A DNA stretch of 64,000 bases from Curvibacter sp. GWA2_63_95 (GCA_001795455.1 MGPB01000025.1:29221-93220); one strand, 5' to 3'. Numbered from the stretch's first letter, positions 1-8,386 are shown. The notes: a model not told the origin generated them from the sequence alone. Numbers and translations: made by a program.

Positions 1-314
1 TTTTCCAGGACCGGGGTGACGTTGGCCTGCACCCAGTAGTGGTCGCCGTTCTTGCGGCGGTTTTTGACCAGTGCCGTCCAAGGCTTGCCGCGGCCGATGG
101 TTTGCCACATGTCCTTGTAGGCCTCGGGGGGCATGTCCGGGTGGCGCACCAGATTGTGGGGCTGGCCAATGAGCTCTTCGTAGGTGAACCCGCTGGTTTC
201 CACAAAGGCATGGTTGCAGTGGGTAATGATGCCTTTGGTGTCCGTCATGGAGACCAGCATGTGATCGGCGGGGTATTCGTACTCCCGTTGGGTCACAGGT
301 AGGTTGTTGCGCAT
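1..314 (-). CDS. Aer-like PAS chemoreceptor, N-terminal part (cut by window edge)
   Basis: The reading frame starts at an ATG at 312-314 and runs off the left edge, so only about 104 residues are visible. They form a PAS domain with the arrangement typical of Aer redox chemoreceptors: an N-terminal NLPVTQREYEYP stretch, then TDTKGIITHCNHAF, SGFTYEELIGQPHN and VRHPDMPPEAYKDMW, then the KNGDHYWVQANVTPV strand. In this family the PAS domain binds FAD and reports redox or energy state to a downstream HAMP and methyl-accepting signalling domain, which would lie outside the window. The PAS identification is strong; full-length architecture is inferred from the family. Confidence 0.85.
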   Translation of the reverse strand, partial: MRNNLPVTQREYEYPADHMLVSMTDTKGIITHCNHAFVETSGFTYEELIGQPHNLVRHPDMPPEAYKDMWQTIGRGKPWTALVKNRRKNGDHYWVQANVTPVLE

Positions 315-527
315 CAGCTCTTCTCCCTTTGTTTATGGAAAACTTGTATTGATCAACCGTAAAAACATTTAGCAACAAGTTTGGGCCTGGCGTCAACTCG
401 GATTACGCTGGGCCATGTTGTTTAATTGACTTGAATTAGGCTTGTATTGCGCGCACAAAATACCCGGATCGACCCTGCCGGATGCTGCAAATGTTTGGGG
501 GCGCTGCGGGTCCAGTATGATTTTTCC

Positions 528-1037
528 ATGCAACGCCGTCATTTCCTTCTTGCCCCTTTGGCACTTATCCCGGGAGCCGCCATGGCCGATAGCCCCAAAG
601 TCCAGTCGCTGGACGACGTGATGCGCTGGCTTGACCGGCTGGAACGTGCCACCCAGGTACAAAGCACCACACCATGGAAAATGTCTGCTGTTCTGGAGCA
701 CATGGCGCAGAGTGTGGACATGAGCATGGATGGGTTTCCGGAACCCAAGAGCGCACTGTTTCAGTCCACGCTGGGAAGCGCCGCGTTTGCGGTCTTCCGG
801 CTGCGCGGCAAGATGTCGCATGGGTTGACAGAACCTATTCCCGGGGCGCCAGCTTTGCCACAAGTCGACGATTGGAAGCCCGGTGCCGCGCGATTGCGCA
901 GCGCGGTGCAGCGTTTTCAGGCGTATGCCGGGCCGCTCAAGCCGCACTTCGCCTATGGCGCACTGAGTCGCGCTGACTTTGCTTTGGCCCACACTTTGCA
1001 TATTGCCAATCATCAAGACGAGATTACCGTGGTGTAG
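528..1037 (+). CDS. DUF1569 family exported protein
   Basis: About 169 residues from the ATG at 528. That start gives a clean export signal (MQRRHFLLAPLALIPGAAMA), with an Arg pair that could suit Tat or Sec export; an upstream in-frame start at 447 would bury it. The body contains SLDDVMRWLDRLE and WKMSAVLEHMAQSVDMSMDG, and ends with SRADFALAHTLHIANHQDEI. This His-rich helical pattern resembles the DUF1569/DinB-like fold, whose conserved histidines suggest metal binding. The function is unknown. It stands alone, convergent with the receiver-Hpt gene four bases downstream. Confidence 0.7.
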   Translation: MQRRHFLLAPLALIPGAAMADSPKVQSLDDVMRWLDRLERATQVQSTTPWKMSAVLEHMAQSVDMSMDGFPEPKSALFQSTLGSAAFAVFRLRGKMSHGLTEPIPGAPALPQVDDWKPGAARLRSAVQRFQAYAGPLKPHFAYGALSRADFALAHTLHIANHQDEITVV

Positions 1038-1041
1038 GGGC

Positions 1042-1794
1042 TCAGGGGTTGCCGATCGCCAGCACGGCCGTGCGCAGCGCCTGCCAACCTGCCAACGCTT
1101 CAGCGGAGCGGCCCCTTGTGCAGTCCTCTTCCAGGCAATGCGCCTGGGTGCTTAATGCCGGATAACCCAGCATACGCAACACAGATTTGGCGTTATGTGC
1201 CAAGTGCCGCAGAGAGACCAGGTCGTGCGCGGCTGCAGCGGTATCCCCGTTGTGCACATCGTGGACAAACTGGGTCAAGCAGGTGGCCCGGTAGGCCCGG
1301 TACAGGGCGCCATCACCCGCGAAATATTCCTCAATCGCCGCCTGCGCATGCGCGCGCGCTGCGTTTGCAGGCAAAGGCTCCGGTGCTGCAGTTGCGGGGG
1401 GCTTGGTAGGGGATGCAGGCGCAAGCCCTTCGTTGATACAAGCCATCAATTGCACGACAGACACCGGCTTGTCCAAAAGGCACCAAACGTCCATGTGCAC
1501 CAGTTCTTCGCGTCTGGCGGGGGTCAAGCCTGCGCTGAGCACCACCACGCGCGCCTGCCCACGCAGGGCGGGCTGCTCCTTCAGGCGTTGCAGCAAGCCC
1601 AGCCCGGACTCGCCCGGCATCATGAGGTCGGTCACGATGATCTGAACGGGGCCTTCTTGCAGCACCTGCACGGCGGTACTCACCCGGTCGCACGTAATGA
1701 GGTCCAGCGGCATGTCCTCCAACGCCATTTGCGCAAACCGCCGCAAAGCCGGGTCGTCATCGACCAAAAGGATGCGGGCTTGTGGAGCGGGCAT
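1042..1794 (-). CDS. Response regulator with C-terminal Hpt-like domain
   Basis: About 250 residues. An N-terminal receiver domain shows ARILLVDDDPALRR (acidic pocket), IIVTDLMMPGESG (phospho-acceptor Asp), VVLSAG (Thr/Ser switch) and LLDKPVS (Lys). After a Pro/Ala linker, the C-terminal half is helical and carries LRHLAHNAKSVLRMLG, which matches the Hpt phosphotransfer motif with a His followed by Lys three residues on. The protein can therefore be expected to receive and pass on a phosphoryl group on one chain. The ATG at 1794 lies 2 bp after the stop of the upstream gene; an alternative start at 1824 would overlap it. It is probably co-transcribed with the HTH-receiver gene. Confidence 0.75.
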   Translation of the reverse strand: MPAPQARILLVDDDPALRRFAQMALEDMPLDLITCDRVSTAVQVLQEGPVQIIVTDLMMPGESGLGLLQRLKEQPALRGQARVVVLSAGLTPARREELVHMDVWCLLDKPVSVVQLMACINEGLAPASPTKPPATAAPEPLPANAARAHAQAAIEEYFAGDGALYRAYRATCLTQFVHDVHNGDTAAAAHDLVSLRHLAHNAKSVLRMLGYPALSTQAHCLEEDCTRGRSAEALAGWQALRTAVLAIGNP

Positions 1795-1796
1795 GG

Positions 1797-2462
1797 TTAC
1801 TGTGCCGGAAGCTTGTTCAGGCACGCACTGAGCAGGCCGGGCAGCTCGACCACCAGCTGCGGCTTGTGCACCACCGCAATGCCGTGCAGGGAAAATGCGT
1901 AAGGGGTCAGTTGCTGGGCATCCAGTGAGGTCACCACGATGATTTGCATGGCCTGGAACTGCGGCATGGCGCGCAGGCTGGTAATCAAGGCTGCACCGTC
2001 AATGCCGGGGAGCAGGATGTCCACCATCAGCACATCGGGCTGGTATTGCCCGACCATGGCCAGGCCGGAGATGCCATCGCTGGCCGTTAACAGTTCCACC
2101 TGCGGGAACTGTTGACCCAGTAGCAGCTTGATCAGGTTCTGGAAGTGGGCCGAATCCTCGATCAGCAGCACCCTGGGGGCGCTTCGTCCCGGCGTTGGGG
2201 CCGGTCCGGTCCGGTGGCCCGATAAGGTGGGCACCTGGTCCTGGGGGGGGGTGTTGACCCGTTCGCCCTGGCGCCAGCGTTCGACCGATGTGCGGGAGAT
2301 GCGCCTGTGGCCACCCGGTGTTTTCCATGCTTCCAGCTCGCCCCGGTCCACCATCAGTTGGACGGAGCGTACCGCCATTCCCAGCAGGCGCGCTGCTTCC
2401 AGCGTGGTGACGTGGTCGTCTGCGGGGACCTTGGAAAGAGAGGACTTGTCTAATTGCATCAT
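1797..2462 (-). CDS. MerR/excisionase-type HTH fused to a receiver domain
   Basis: 221 residues. The first 70 form a winged-helix module of the MerR/excisionase type: TTLEAARLLGMAVRSVQLMV, then TPGGHRRISRTSVERW. After a Pro-rich linker comes a complete receiver domain: VLLIEDSAHF, VLMVDILLPGIDG with the acceptor Asp, IVVTSLDAQQ, VVHKP with the Lys. DNA binding would thus be at the N-terminus and phosphorylation at the C-terminus, the reverse of the common OmpR order. It is divergent from the CheY-like gene at 2581 across an AT-rich spacer with repeated TGATA half-sites, and is a candidate to bind them. Its target genes are not known. Confidence 0.8.
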   Translation of the reverse strand: MMQLDKSSLSKVPADDHVTTLEAARLLGMAVRSVQLMVDRGELEAWKTPGGHRRISRTSVERWRQGERVNTPPQDQVPTLSGHRTGPAPTPGRSAPRVLLIEDSAHFQNLIKLLLGQQFPQVELLTASDGISGLAMVGQYQPDVLMVDILLPGIDGAALITSLRAMPQFQAMQIIVVTSLDAQQLTPYAFSLHGIAVVHKPQLVVELPGLLSACLNKLPAQ

Positions 2463-2493
2463 TTAAGTCTACCAAAAACATCAACTTTAATAA

Positions 2494-2544
2494 ATATCAA
2501 TTGTCTTTGATATAAATGATACATATGATAGATAATAACTGATA
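2494..2544. promoter_or_regulatory. AT-rich divergent control region with iterated TGATA sites
   Basis: This 118-bp spacer between divergent signalling genes is strikingly AT-rich for the window. TGATA occurs at 2508, 2517, 2526 and 2540, the first three exactly 9 bp apart. A perfect inverted repeat, ATATCAA at 2494-2500 and TTGATAT at 2507-2513, includes the first of them. The arrangement looks like a multi-site operator. A related one lies at 20391-20432. Confidence 0.5.
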
Positions 2545-2580
2545 CCAACAACGGTGCCGCCGTGCGCGCGGAAATGGCCT

Positions 2581-2946
2581 ATGAAAAAGATTTTGATTGT
2601 GGAAGACCATGCTGACATCCGGCGCCTGATCCGCATGACGCTCGAGTTTGACAACTACGAGATTCGCGAGGCCGTGGACGGGGACTCTGCGCTGGCGATC
2701 GCCCAAGAGTTCGAGCCCGACTTGCTGCTGCTGGATGTGATGATGCCCGGCAGCCTCGATGGCCTGGATGTGTGTTCCATGGTCAAGCTCCAATACAAGG
2801 CGCCCCGCGTGGTCTTGTTGTCCGCCCGCGGGCGCAGTGAGGACTTTGAAGCCGGCATGCACGCGGGAGCCGATGCCTACCTGGTCAAGCCCTTCAGCCC
2901 GCTGGCCCTGATAGAAACGATCAATGCGCAGTGGGAGGTTGCATGA
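2581..2946 (+). CDS. Single-domain (CheY-like) response regulator
   Basis: 121 residues, a stand-alone receiver domain. The acidic pocket is E8/D9 in KKILIVEDH, the acceptor is D52 in LLLLDVMMPG, the switch is S81 in VVLLSARG, and K103 is in DAYLVKPFSP. The ATG at 2581 is preferred over 2554 because the beta-1 strand begins immediately. It overlaps the following HD-GYP gene by 4 bp (ATGA), so the two are translationally coupled. It is clearly paralogous to the receiver at 21573: both share LLDVMMPG followed by LDG and the block DAYLVKPFSP. It likely shuttles phosphate from the kinase encoded at 4576 to the phosphodiesterase or the Hpt protein; that wiring is inferred. Confidence 0.9.
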   Translation: MKKILIVEDHADIRRLIRMTLEFDNYEIREAVDGDSALAIAQEFEPDLLLLDVMMPGSLDGLDVCSMVKLQYKAPRVVLLSARGRSEDFEAGMHAGADAYLVKPFSPLALIETINAQWEVA

Positions 2947-3719
2947 CGATGGACGCGTTGACAGGCCTGCCGGATGAGCTGGGCGGAGGCAACAGTTTTT
3001 CGCCGGAGGCCTCCATGCAGATGGAGCGCCTGGTCGGGGATTTTGGGCGCATGTACCGTGAGCGCAACGATGCGCTCAACGAGGTGGCACATGCGCACCA
3101 CGAGGCGCTTTTCCGCTTGTCGCTGGCGGCCGATCTGAAAGACGACGACACCGGCATGCACATCATCCGCATTGGATTTTTATCGGAGGCACTGGCTTTG
3201 CTGATGGGGGAATCACCGGCCAAAGCTGCCATGCTGCGCAAAGCGGCGCCGATGCACGACATAGGCAAGATTGGAATTCCGGACCGGGTCCTCAAAAAGC
3301 CAGGTGCGTTTGACCCGGAGGAACGGGCCATCATGAATGAACACGCCCGCATGGGGGCCGAAATTCTGGGCCGTTCACGCATTCCCTTGTTCCAACTGGC
3401 CGCCGAGCTGGCCCTGTCACACCACGAGCGCTGGGATGGCAGTGGCTATCCCTCGCAACTTGCAGGATCGGCTATCCCTTTGTCAGGTCGCATTGTGGCG
3501 ATTGTGGATTTTTTTGATGCCCTGACCATGGACCGTGTCTACCGTCCAGCCTTGCCGGTCGATGTGGCATTGCCCATGCTGCTGGCGCAGCGTGGCAAAG
3601 CGTTCGACCCGGAGATTGTGGATACATTCATGGCAAACGCGGTCGAACTCAATGCCCTGCGGGAGCGTATCAAAGCCAGCCATTTGAGTTATTCGGATTT
3701 GGTGAATGGAGTCGTTTGA
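2943..3719 (+). CDS. HD-GYP domain cyclic-di-GMP phosphodiesterase
   Basis: 258 residues from the ATG that overlaps the receiver gene. The N-terminal 60 residues are a helical linker (possibly coiled coil), followed by a full HD-GYP domain: MHDIGKIGIPDRVL with the HD pair at about 105-106, then HHERWDGSGYP at 160-170 and IVAIVDFFDALT. All signature residues for binuclear-metal hydrolysis of cyclic di-GMP are present, so an active enzyme is expected. It has no receiver of its own, so the co-translated CheY-like protein at 2581 is a plausible regulatory partner, giving a split version of the usual receiver-HD-GYP fusion. Confidence 0.9.
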   Translation: MTMDALTGLPDELGGGNSFSPEASMQMERLVGDFGRMYRERNDALNEVAHAHHEALFRLSLAADLKDDDTGMHIIRIGFLSEALALLMGESPAKAAMLRKAAPMHDIGKIGIPDRVLKKPGAFDPEERAIMNEHARMGAEILGRSRIPLFQLAAELALSHHERWDGSGYPSQLAGSAIPLSGRIVAIVDFFDALTMDRVYRPALPVDVALPMLLAQRGKAFDPEIVDTFMANAVELNALRERIKASHLSYSDLVNGVV

Positions 3720-4560
3720 GATGGTGAAGATATACGGAACGGAAAGGGGCGCTGCCCTGCCAGTGCCGGCCAAGATGCTTGGCTGGGTTTGTGCCATGGT
3801 CATCGGGTGGGCGGCATCGGGTGCTGCCACGGCGGCCGGTGTGCTGGACCGCGTCAGAGCGAAAGAGACCGTGCGGGTCTGTATTTGGCCCGATTACTTC
3901 GGCGTCAGCCACCGCAACCCCAACACCCAGCAGCTCGAAGGCGTGGACATCGATTTGTCCGTCGAACTGGGGAAAGACCTCAAGGCCAAGGTGCAGTATG
4001 TCGATTCGTCGTTCGCCACGCTGGTCGACGATGTGACCGCAGAGCGCTGCGATGTCGCCATGTTTGCGGTGGGCATGCTGCCACAGCGCCTGCAACATCT
4101 CAAGTTCTCGCGGCCCTATATGCAGAGCGACATCTACGCCATCACCACCAAAAGCAACCGCACGGTGCGCCAATGGTCGGACATCGACCAGCCGGGCGTG
4201 CTGGTGGGGGTGCAAGGCGGCACCTTCATGGAGCCGGTGATGAAGGCCAAGCTGACACAAGCCGAGATGCTGGTCATCAAGCCCCCACAGACGCGCGAGC
4301 GTGAGTTGGAGGCGGGGCGCATCGATGTTTTCATGACCGATTTTCCCTACAGCCGCCGCTTGCTCAGCAATGCGGACTGGGCCAAGCTGATTGCCCCCCC
4401 CACACCTTTTTCGGTCCTGCCTTACGGGTATGCTGTCAAGCCGGGCGACGAGGCTTGGTTGGCCGTGATTGACGGGTTTGTGGCGCGTATCAAAAAAGAT
4501 GGGCGCTTGCGTACCGCCGCCACGCGCCACGGCCTGTTGCCCATCGTGGTGAACGACTGA
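3706..4560 (+). CDS. Periplasmic solute-binding protein, family 3
   Basis: About 284 residues. A hydrophobic export segment (KMLGWVCAMVIGWAASGAATAAG) follows a polar start, with translation from 3706 or the in-frame ATG at 3721. The mature part is an amino-acid-type bacterial extracellular solute-binding fold: VRVCIWPDYFGVS, GVDIDLSVELGKDL, DVTAERCDVAMFAVGMLPQR, FSRPYMQSDIYAI, then the second lobe with GVQGGTFMEPVMKA and FMTDFPYSRRLL. No permease or ATPase gene is nearby, and the next gene encodes a membrane kinase. A role as a ligand-binding partner of the kinase is therefore more likely than transport; this is inference from context. The start overlaps the end of the HD-GYP gene. Confidence 0.85.
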   Translation: MESFEMVKIYGTERGAALPVPAKMLGWVCAMVIGWAASGAATAAGVLDRVRAKETVRVCIWPDYFGVSHRNPNTQQLEGVDIDLSVELGKDLKAKVQYVDSSFATLVDDVTAERCDVAMFAVGMLPQRLQHLKFSRPYMQSDIYAITTKSNRTVRQWSDIDQPGVLVGVQGGTFMEPVMKAKLTQAEMLVIKPPQTRERELEAGRIDVFMTDFPYSRRLLSNADWAKLIAPPTPFSVLPYGYAVKPGDEAWLAVIDGFVARIKKDGRLRTAATRHGLLPIVVND

Positions 4561-4575
4561 GATTTTCCCGCACGC

Positions 4576-7092
4576 ATGCATCAACCCGATTTTTCGGCCC
4601 ACACTTTGCGCCGCTTTGCGGCGCTTGCGACTGCATTTGGGCTGGTGCTGTCGTTGGCGGTTATCGCCGCCGTGGTGTGGTTGGGGTGGTACGAATACCG
4701 GGAAGCGCTGGAGACTGACCGGGCCCGCAGTGAACTGGAGGCGCGTGTCATTGATGACCACGCGACCCGCACGGTGGAGACCGCATCGCTGGTGATGGCC
4801 TATGTGGGGGGGCAGTTGCATGCACCAGACATGGCGCAGCCGCACCTGGCCGACCCCTTGCTGGCGCAGGCGCTGGCGGCGCTGCCTTTTGTGCGCAGCC
4901 TGCATGTGCTGGATGACGCGGGCCGGATCGTGGCCAGTACCGCTACGAGTGATGTGGGCGTGACAGTCTCGCTGGACCGGTTGGCCCCCTTGCCCGCGCC
5001 GGGGCAGGATGCCCTGGGTGTGTTTCAGCCCGGTCGGGGGCTCAGTGCCCTCGGCCTCGCGGCCCCGTCGACTGCCGCCAACATCGGCTTCATCCCTTTC
5101 AGTCGAAGCTTGCGCAACGCCGAGGGCAAGGCCCTGTTCCTGGTGGCCCTGATCAACCCTGATTTTTTGTCGAGCTTTCAACTGCTCACGCTCGGCGATC
5201 AGAAAGAGAGCGTGTACCTCTTGAACTACCAGGGGGTGGTCATGGTCAGCAGCGGCCCTCGTGCGGCCAATCCGGGCACGGTGTTTGCTGTCCATCCGGT
5301 GTTTCGCAAGTTTTTGCCGTCTCGAGAACACTTTACCTATGAAGGTGACGGTGCTTCGCCTGGTACCCAGGTCGTGTCGTACCGGCTCTCCAAAACCCGC
5401 CCTTTGGTGGTGGTGGTTGAGCAGCCCTTGGCAGACACGCATGACCGTTGGATCACATCCGTGCGCTGGTTCATCACGGCGGCCGTTGTCACTGTGTTGT
5501 TTCTGGTGCTCATGACGGTGGCGATTCGCCGCAGCCTGCGGGCCCGTGAGCGGGGGCTGGAGGCCCTGGGCAGCGCGCGCGCCGAGGTGGTCCGTAAGGA
5601 GCACGATTTGCATGTGCTGGTGAAAAGCGTTCAGGAGCTGTTGTTCCGCACCGACCCCTCGGGGGTCCTGACCTATGTGAACGAACGCTGGGTCGCCGTG
5701 ACGGGCCGCAGCGTCGCGCAGGCAGAAAACCACCCGTTGACGGAATGGGTGTGTGAAGTCGATCGCGCGGGCGTGGCCCAATTGTTTGCACTGGATACCA
5801 CGGCAGCGGTACGCACGCAGACCGCCAGCATGTGTGCCAGCGACGGTAGCCTGCACCGTTTTGACGTTGCAGTGGTGCCCCTGTGGGAGGGGGAGCACAT
5901 CATCGGCTTTGCGGGCAGTGCGGTCGATGTCACCGAGCGGCTGGCCGCCGAAAGTGCCTTGCAACACCAGCTCGACTTCGTCGCTTTTTTGCTGGAGATC
6001 AGCCCCTTGCCGGTGGCCACCTTTGACCGGTATGGCCGTTACGTCTCCGTGAACCGGGCCTGGGAAGATTTCACCGGCCTGCTGCGCGGCCAGGTGATGG
6101 GGCAGGCGGCGAGTGCGTTCATGGCACCGACCGATGCCGCGTTTCATGCCGAGAAAGATGCAAAACTCTGGCGCTCCGGGGGCACCCTGCGTTACGAGTC
6201 CACACTCCGGCATCGCGATGGAAGCCTGCGTGAGGTCATCATCACCAAGGTGGTTTTGCCAGGCGACGAGCAACACGCCAACGGCGGTCTGCTGAGTACC
6301 CTGATGGATGTGAGCGAATTCCGGGCAGCCGAGCGCGCCAAGGACGCAGCCCGGCATGCGGCCGAGGAGTCGTCCCGCACCAAGTCTGATTTCATTGCCA
6401 ATATCAGCCACGAACTGCGTACGCCGCTGCAATCCATTTTGGGTTTTTCGGAGCTGGGCATGATGCGTGGCAAGGATGAACCCCGGCTGATGGGCATGTT
6501 CACCGACATCCATGCAGCCGGCGCCCGCATGCTGGCCCTGGTCAATGATTTGCTGGACGTTTCCAAAATCGCCAGCACCTTGGGGGTTGTCAACCTGGAG
6601 CGCACCGATATTCGCGGACTGATCGGCCCGGTGGTGCAGGAGTTGACGCCCCAAATTCACGCCAAGCGCCTGGCCGTCGATATACAGCTTGGCCCCGTTC
6701 CGCTGATTGCCAAGGTGGACCCCGTACGTTTTGCGCAGGTCGTGCGCAATGTGATGGCCAATGCCATCAAATTCGCGCCCACACAAACTGGCATCGAGCT
6801 CAGCGCCTACCTGACGGGGGAGGACCGCATCTGCGTCAGCGTGCGGGACCATGGTGCGGGCATTCCGGTTGCAGAGCTGGACCGCATTTTTGAGGCCTTT
6901 GTGCAGTCCAGCCGTACGCAAGATGGCTCGGGTGGCACGGGGCTGGGCTTGGCCATTTGCAAAACCATCATGGACGCGCATGGCGGGCGTATCACCGCCG
7001 AAAACGCCGCGGACGGTGGTGCCGTGTTCCGCATCTATCTGCCCGCACGCCGCAGCGGGCAGCGTGAGACGGATTTCCATTCCATCTATTGA
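4576..7092 (+). CDS. Membrane sensor histidine kinase (extracytoplasmic sensor, two PAS, HisKA, HATPase)
   Basis: 838 residues. Transmembrane helices at about 17-37 and 297-320 enclose a periplasmic sensor region of about 260 residues, Cache-like in size and placing. Then come two PAS domains (about 345-460 and 470-590), a HisKA domain with the canonical ISHELRTPLQSILGFSEL and a complete HATPase: NVMANAIKFAP (N box), VRDHGAGIP (G1), FEAFVQSS (F) and GGTGLGLAICKTIMDAHGG (G2). It should be a competent kinase. It ends the right-pointing operon and has no receiver of its own, so it probably acts through the CheY-like, HTH-receiver and receiver-Hpt proteins upstream. Confidence 0.9.
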   Translation: MHQPDFSAHTLRRFAALATAFGLVLSLAVIAAVVWLGWYEYREALETDRARSELEARVIDDHATRTVETASLVMAYVGGQLHAPDMAQPHLADPLLAQALAALPFVRSLHVLDDAGRIVASTATSDVGVTVSLDRLAPLPAPGQDALGVFQPGRGLSALGLAAPSTAANIGFIPFSRSLRNAEGKALFLVALINPDFLSSFQLLTLGDQKESVYLLNYQGVVMVSSGPRAANPGTVFAVHPVFRKFLPSREHFTYEGDGASPGTQVVSYRLSKTRPLVVVVEQPLADTHDRWITSVRWFITAAVVTVLFLVLMTVAIRRSLRARERGLEALGSARAEVVRKEHDLHVLVKSVQELLFRTDPSGVLTYVNERWVAVTGRSVAQAENHPLTEWVCEVDRAGVAQLFALDTTAAVRTQTASMCASDGSLHRFDVAVVPLWEGEHIIGFAGSAVDVTERLAAESALQHQLDFVAFLLEISPLPVATFDRYGRYVSVNRAWEDFTGLLRGQVMGQAASAFMAPTDAAFHAEKDAKLWRSGGTLRYESTLRHRDGSLREVIITKVVLPGDEQHANGGLLSTLMDVSEFRAAERAKDAARHAAEESSRTKSDFIANISHELRTPLQSILGFSELGMMRGKDEPRLMGMFTDIHAAGARMLALVNDLLDVSKIASTLGVVNLERTDIRGLIGPVVQELTPQIHAKRLAVDIQLGPVPLIAKVDPVRFAQVVRNVMANAIKFAPTQTGIELSAYLTGEDRICVSVRDHGAGIPVAELDRIFEAFVQSSRTQDGSGGTGLGLAICKTIMDAHGGRITAENAADGGAVFRIYLPARRSGQRETDFHSIY

Positions 7093-7120
7093 GTGCGTCC
7101 CGCATCCGGGCACCTACACC

Positions 7121-8386
7121 TCAGAACAGCTGCCCTGTCAGGGGATCATCTGCTCCTGTATTGATAGCTGTTAGCGCAATATCCATAAGGGTTGCAGGCT
7201 GATTTGACTTGAAATCCAAGGCCTGGGCCTCGTCGACACTCAGCAGGGCGCCCATGCGCACGCCCAGCAGGCGCAGCTTCTTGTGCAGCGGTGCGCGCTT
7301 GAGGCACTGGCCGGCCACGCGGCGTATGGCCTTCGCATCGGCAATGTGGCGCGCGATGGTGATATCGCGCGTTACGGCTGTGAAATCTTCGTACTTCAGC
7401 TTGATGCCAATCGTTTTTCCCACGTAGCCCTTGCGCTGCAGGTCGTCGGCCAACTGCTCGCACAGGCGCGTGAAGATGGCACCCAGCTCGGCCTTGTCGC
7501 GTACCGCATGCAGGTCCCGCTCAAACGACGTTTCGCGGCTGATGCTGACCGGCTCGCTCTCCAGCACGATGGGCCGCTCGTCCCGCCCCCGTGCGGCATC
7601 AAACATCCAGGCGCCGGTGCGCTGGCCGAAGGTGTCCATCAGCCATTGCAGGTCCTTGGCGGCCAACTGGCCGATAGTCTCTATGCCATGGGTTTTCAGC
7701 TTGGCGTCCGCCTTGGGGCCAATGCCATTGATCTTGCGGCAGGCCAGCGGCCAGATCATCGTCTCCACATCCGTGTCATGGACGATGGCTATGCCATTGG
7801 GCTTGTTGAACTCGCTGGCCATCTTGGCCAGCAGCTTGTTGGGCGCCACGCCCACCGAACAGGTCAGGCCGGTATCGTCAAAAATCGCCTTCTGGATCAG
7901 CCGCGCCAGCACGCGCCCCCCCTCGCGCTGGCCACCGGGCACCTGGGTGAAATCGATGTAAACCTCGTCCACGCCGCGGTTCTCCATCAACGGCGCAATC
8001 TCGGTGATGATGGCTTTGAAACGCTGCGAGTAATGCCGGTACTGCGCAAAATCCACCGGCAACAAAATCGCCTGCGGGCACAGCTTGGCCGCCTTCATCA
8101 GCCCCAGGGCCGAGCCCACGCCAAACTGGCGCGCGGCGTAGGTGGCGGTGGTGATGACGCCGCGCCCGGTGTAGTCGCGCAGCAGCGGAAAGGCGGCGAC
8201 GGGAATTTCGTGCAAGGGCAGCTCGGCGTACTGCGCGCGCAGCGCATCGTCCAGCGCCCGCCGCCCGCCGCCAATCACCACGGGCAGCCCCTTGAGCTGC
8301 GGGTAACGCAGCAGCTCCACCGACGCGTAAAACGCGTCCATGTCGAGGTGGGCGATGCGGCGTATCGCGGGGGCGGTGGCACTCAT
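7121..8386 (-). CDS. dinB: DNA polymerase IV (Y-family, translesion)
   Basis: 421 residues from the ATG at 8386; the upstream in-frame extension to 8605 has no family counterpart. Y-family motifs are intact: IAHLDMDAFYASVEL with the first catalytic Asp, RGVDEVYIDFT with the second acidic pair, and CSVGVAPNKLLAKMASEFNK. A helix-hairpin-helix stretch follows (INGIGPKADAKLKTHGIETI), then the little-finger domain. The enzyme carries out error-prone bypass of lesions. The extreme C-terminus (ATLMDIALTAINTG) is encoded by a copy of the dispersed 60-bp repeat, so the normal end of the protein, which often holds the beta-clamp-binding peptide, has been altered. I found no LexA-type box in the 68 bp upstream. 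Confidence 0.95.
   Translation of the reverse strand: MSATAPAIRRIAHLDMDAFYASVELLRYPQLKGLPVVIGGGRRALDDALRAQYAELPLHEIPVAAFPLLRDYTGRGVITTATYAARQFGVGSALGLMKAAKLCPQAILLPVDFAQYRHYSQRFKAIITEIAPLMENRGVDEVYIDFTQVPGGQREGGRVLARLIQKAIFDDTGLTCSVGVAPNKLLAKMASEFNKPNGIAIVHDTDVETMIWPLACRKINGIGPKADAKLKTHGIETIGQLAAKDLQWLMDTFGQRTGAWMFDAARGRDERPIVLESEPVSISRETSFERDLHAVRDKAELGAIFTRLCEQLADDLQRKGYVGKTIGIKLKYEDFTAVTRDITIARHIADAKAIRRVAGQCLKRAPLHKKLRLLGVRMGALLSVDEAQALDFKSNQPATLMDIALTAINTGADDPLTGQLF
7155..7214 (+). repeat. Dispersed ~60-bp repeat, copy 1 (inside dinB 3' end)
   Basis: Contains the diagnostic core gatagctgttagcgcaatat followed by ccataagggttgcaggc and a cttgaaa end. It lies within the last codons of dinB, in frame on the opposite strand. 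Confidence 0.7.

Noticed and set aside
3670..7113. 1147-codon open frame on the minus strand across the binding-protein and kinase genes
   Set aside because: It is antisense to two genes with clear family motifs. Long antisense frames are expected in GC-rich DNA, and its composition (Gln, His, Arg-rich) is that of a shadow frame.
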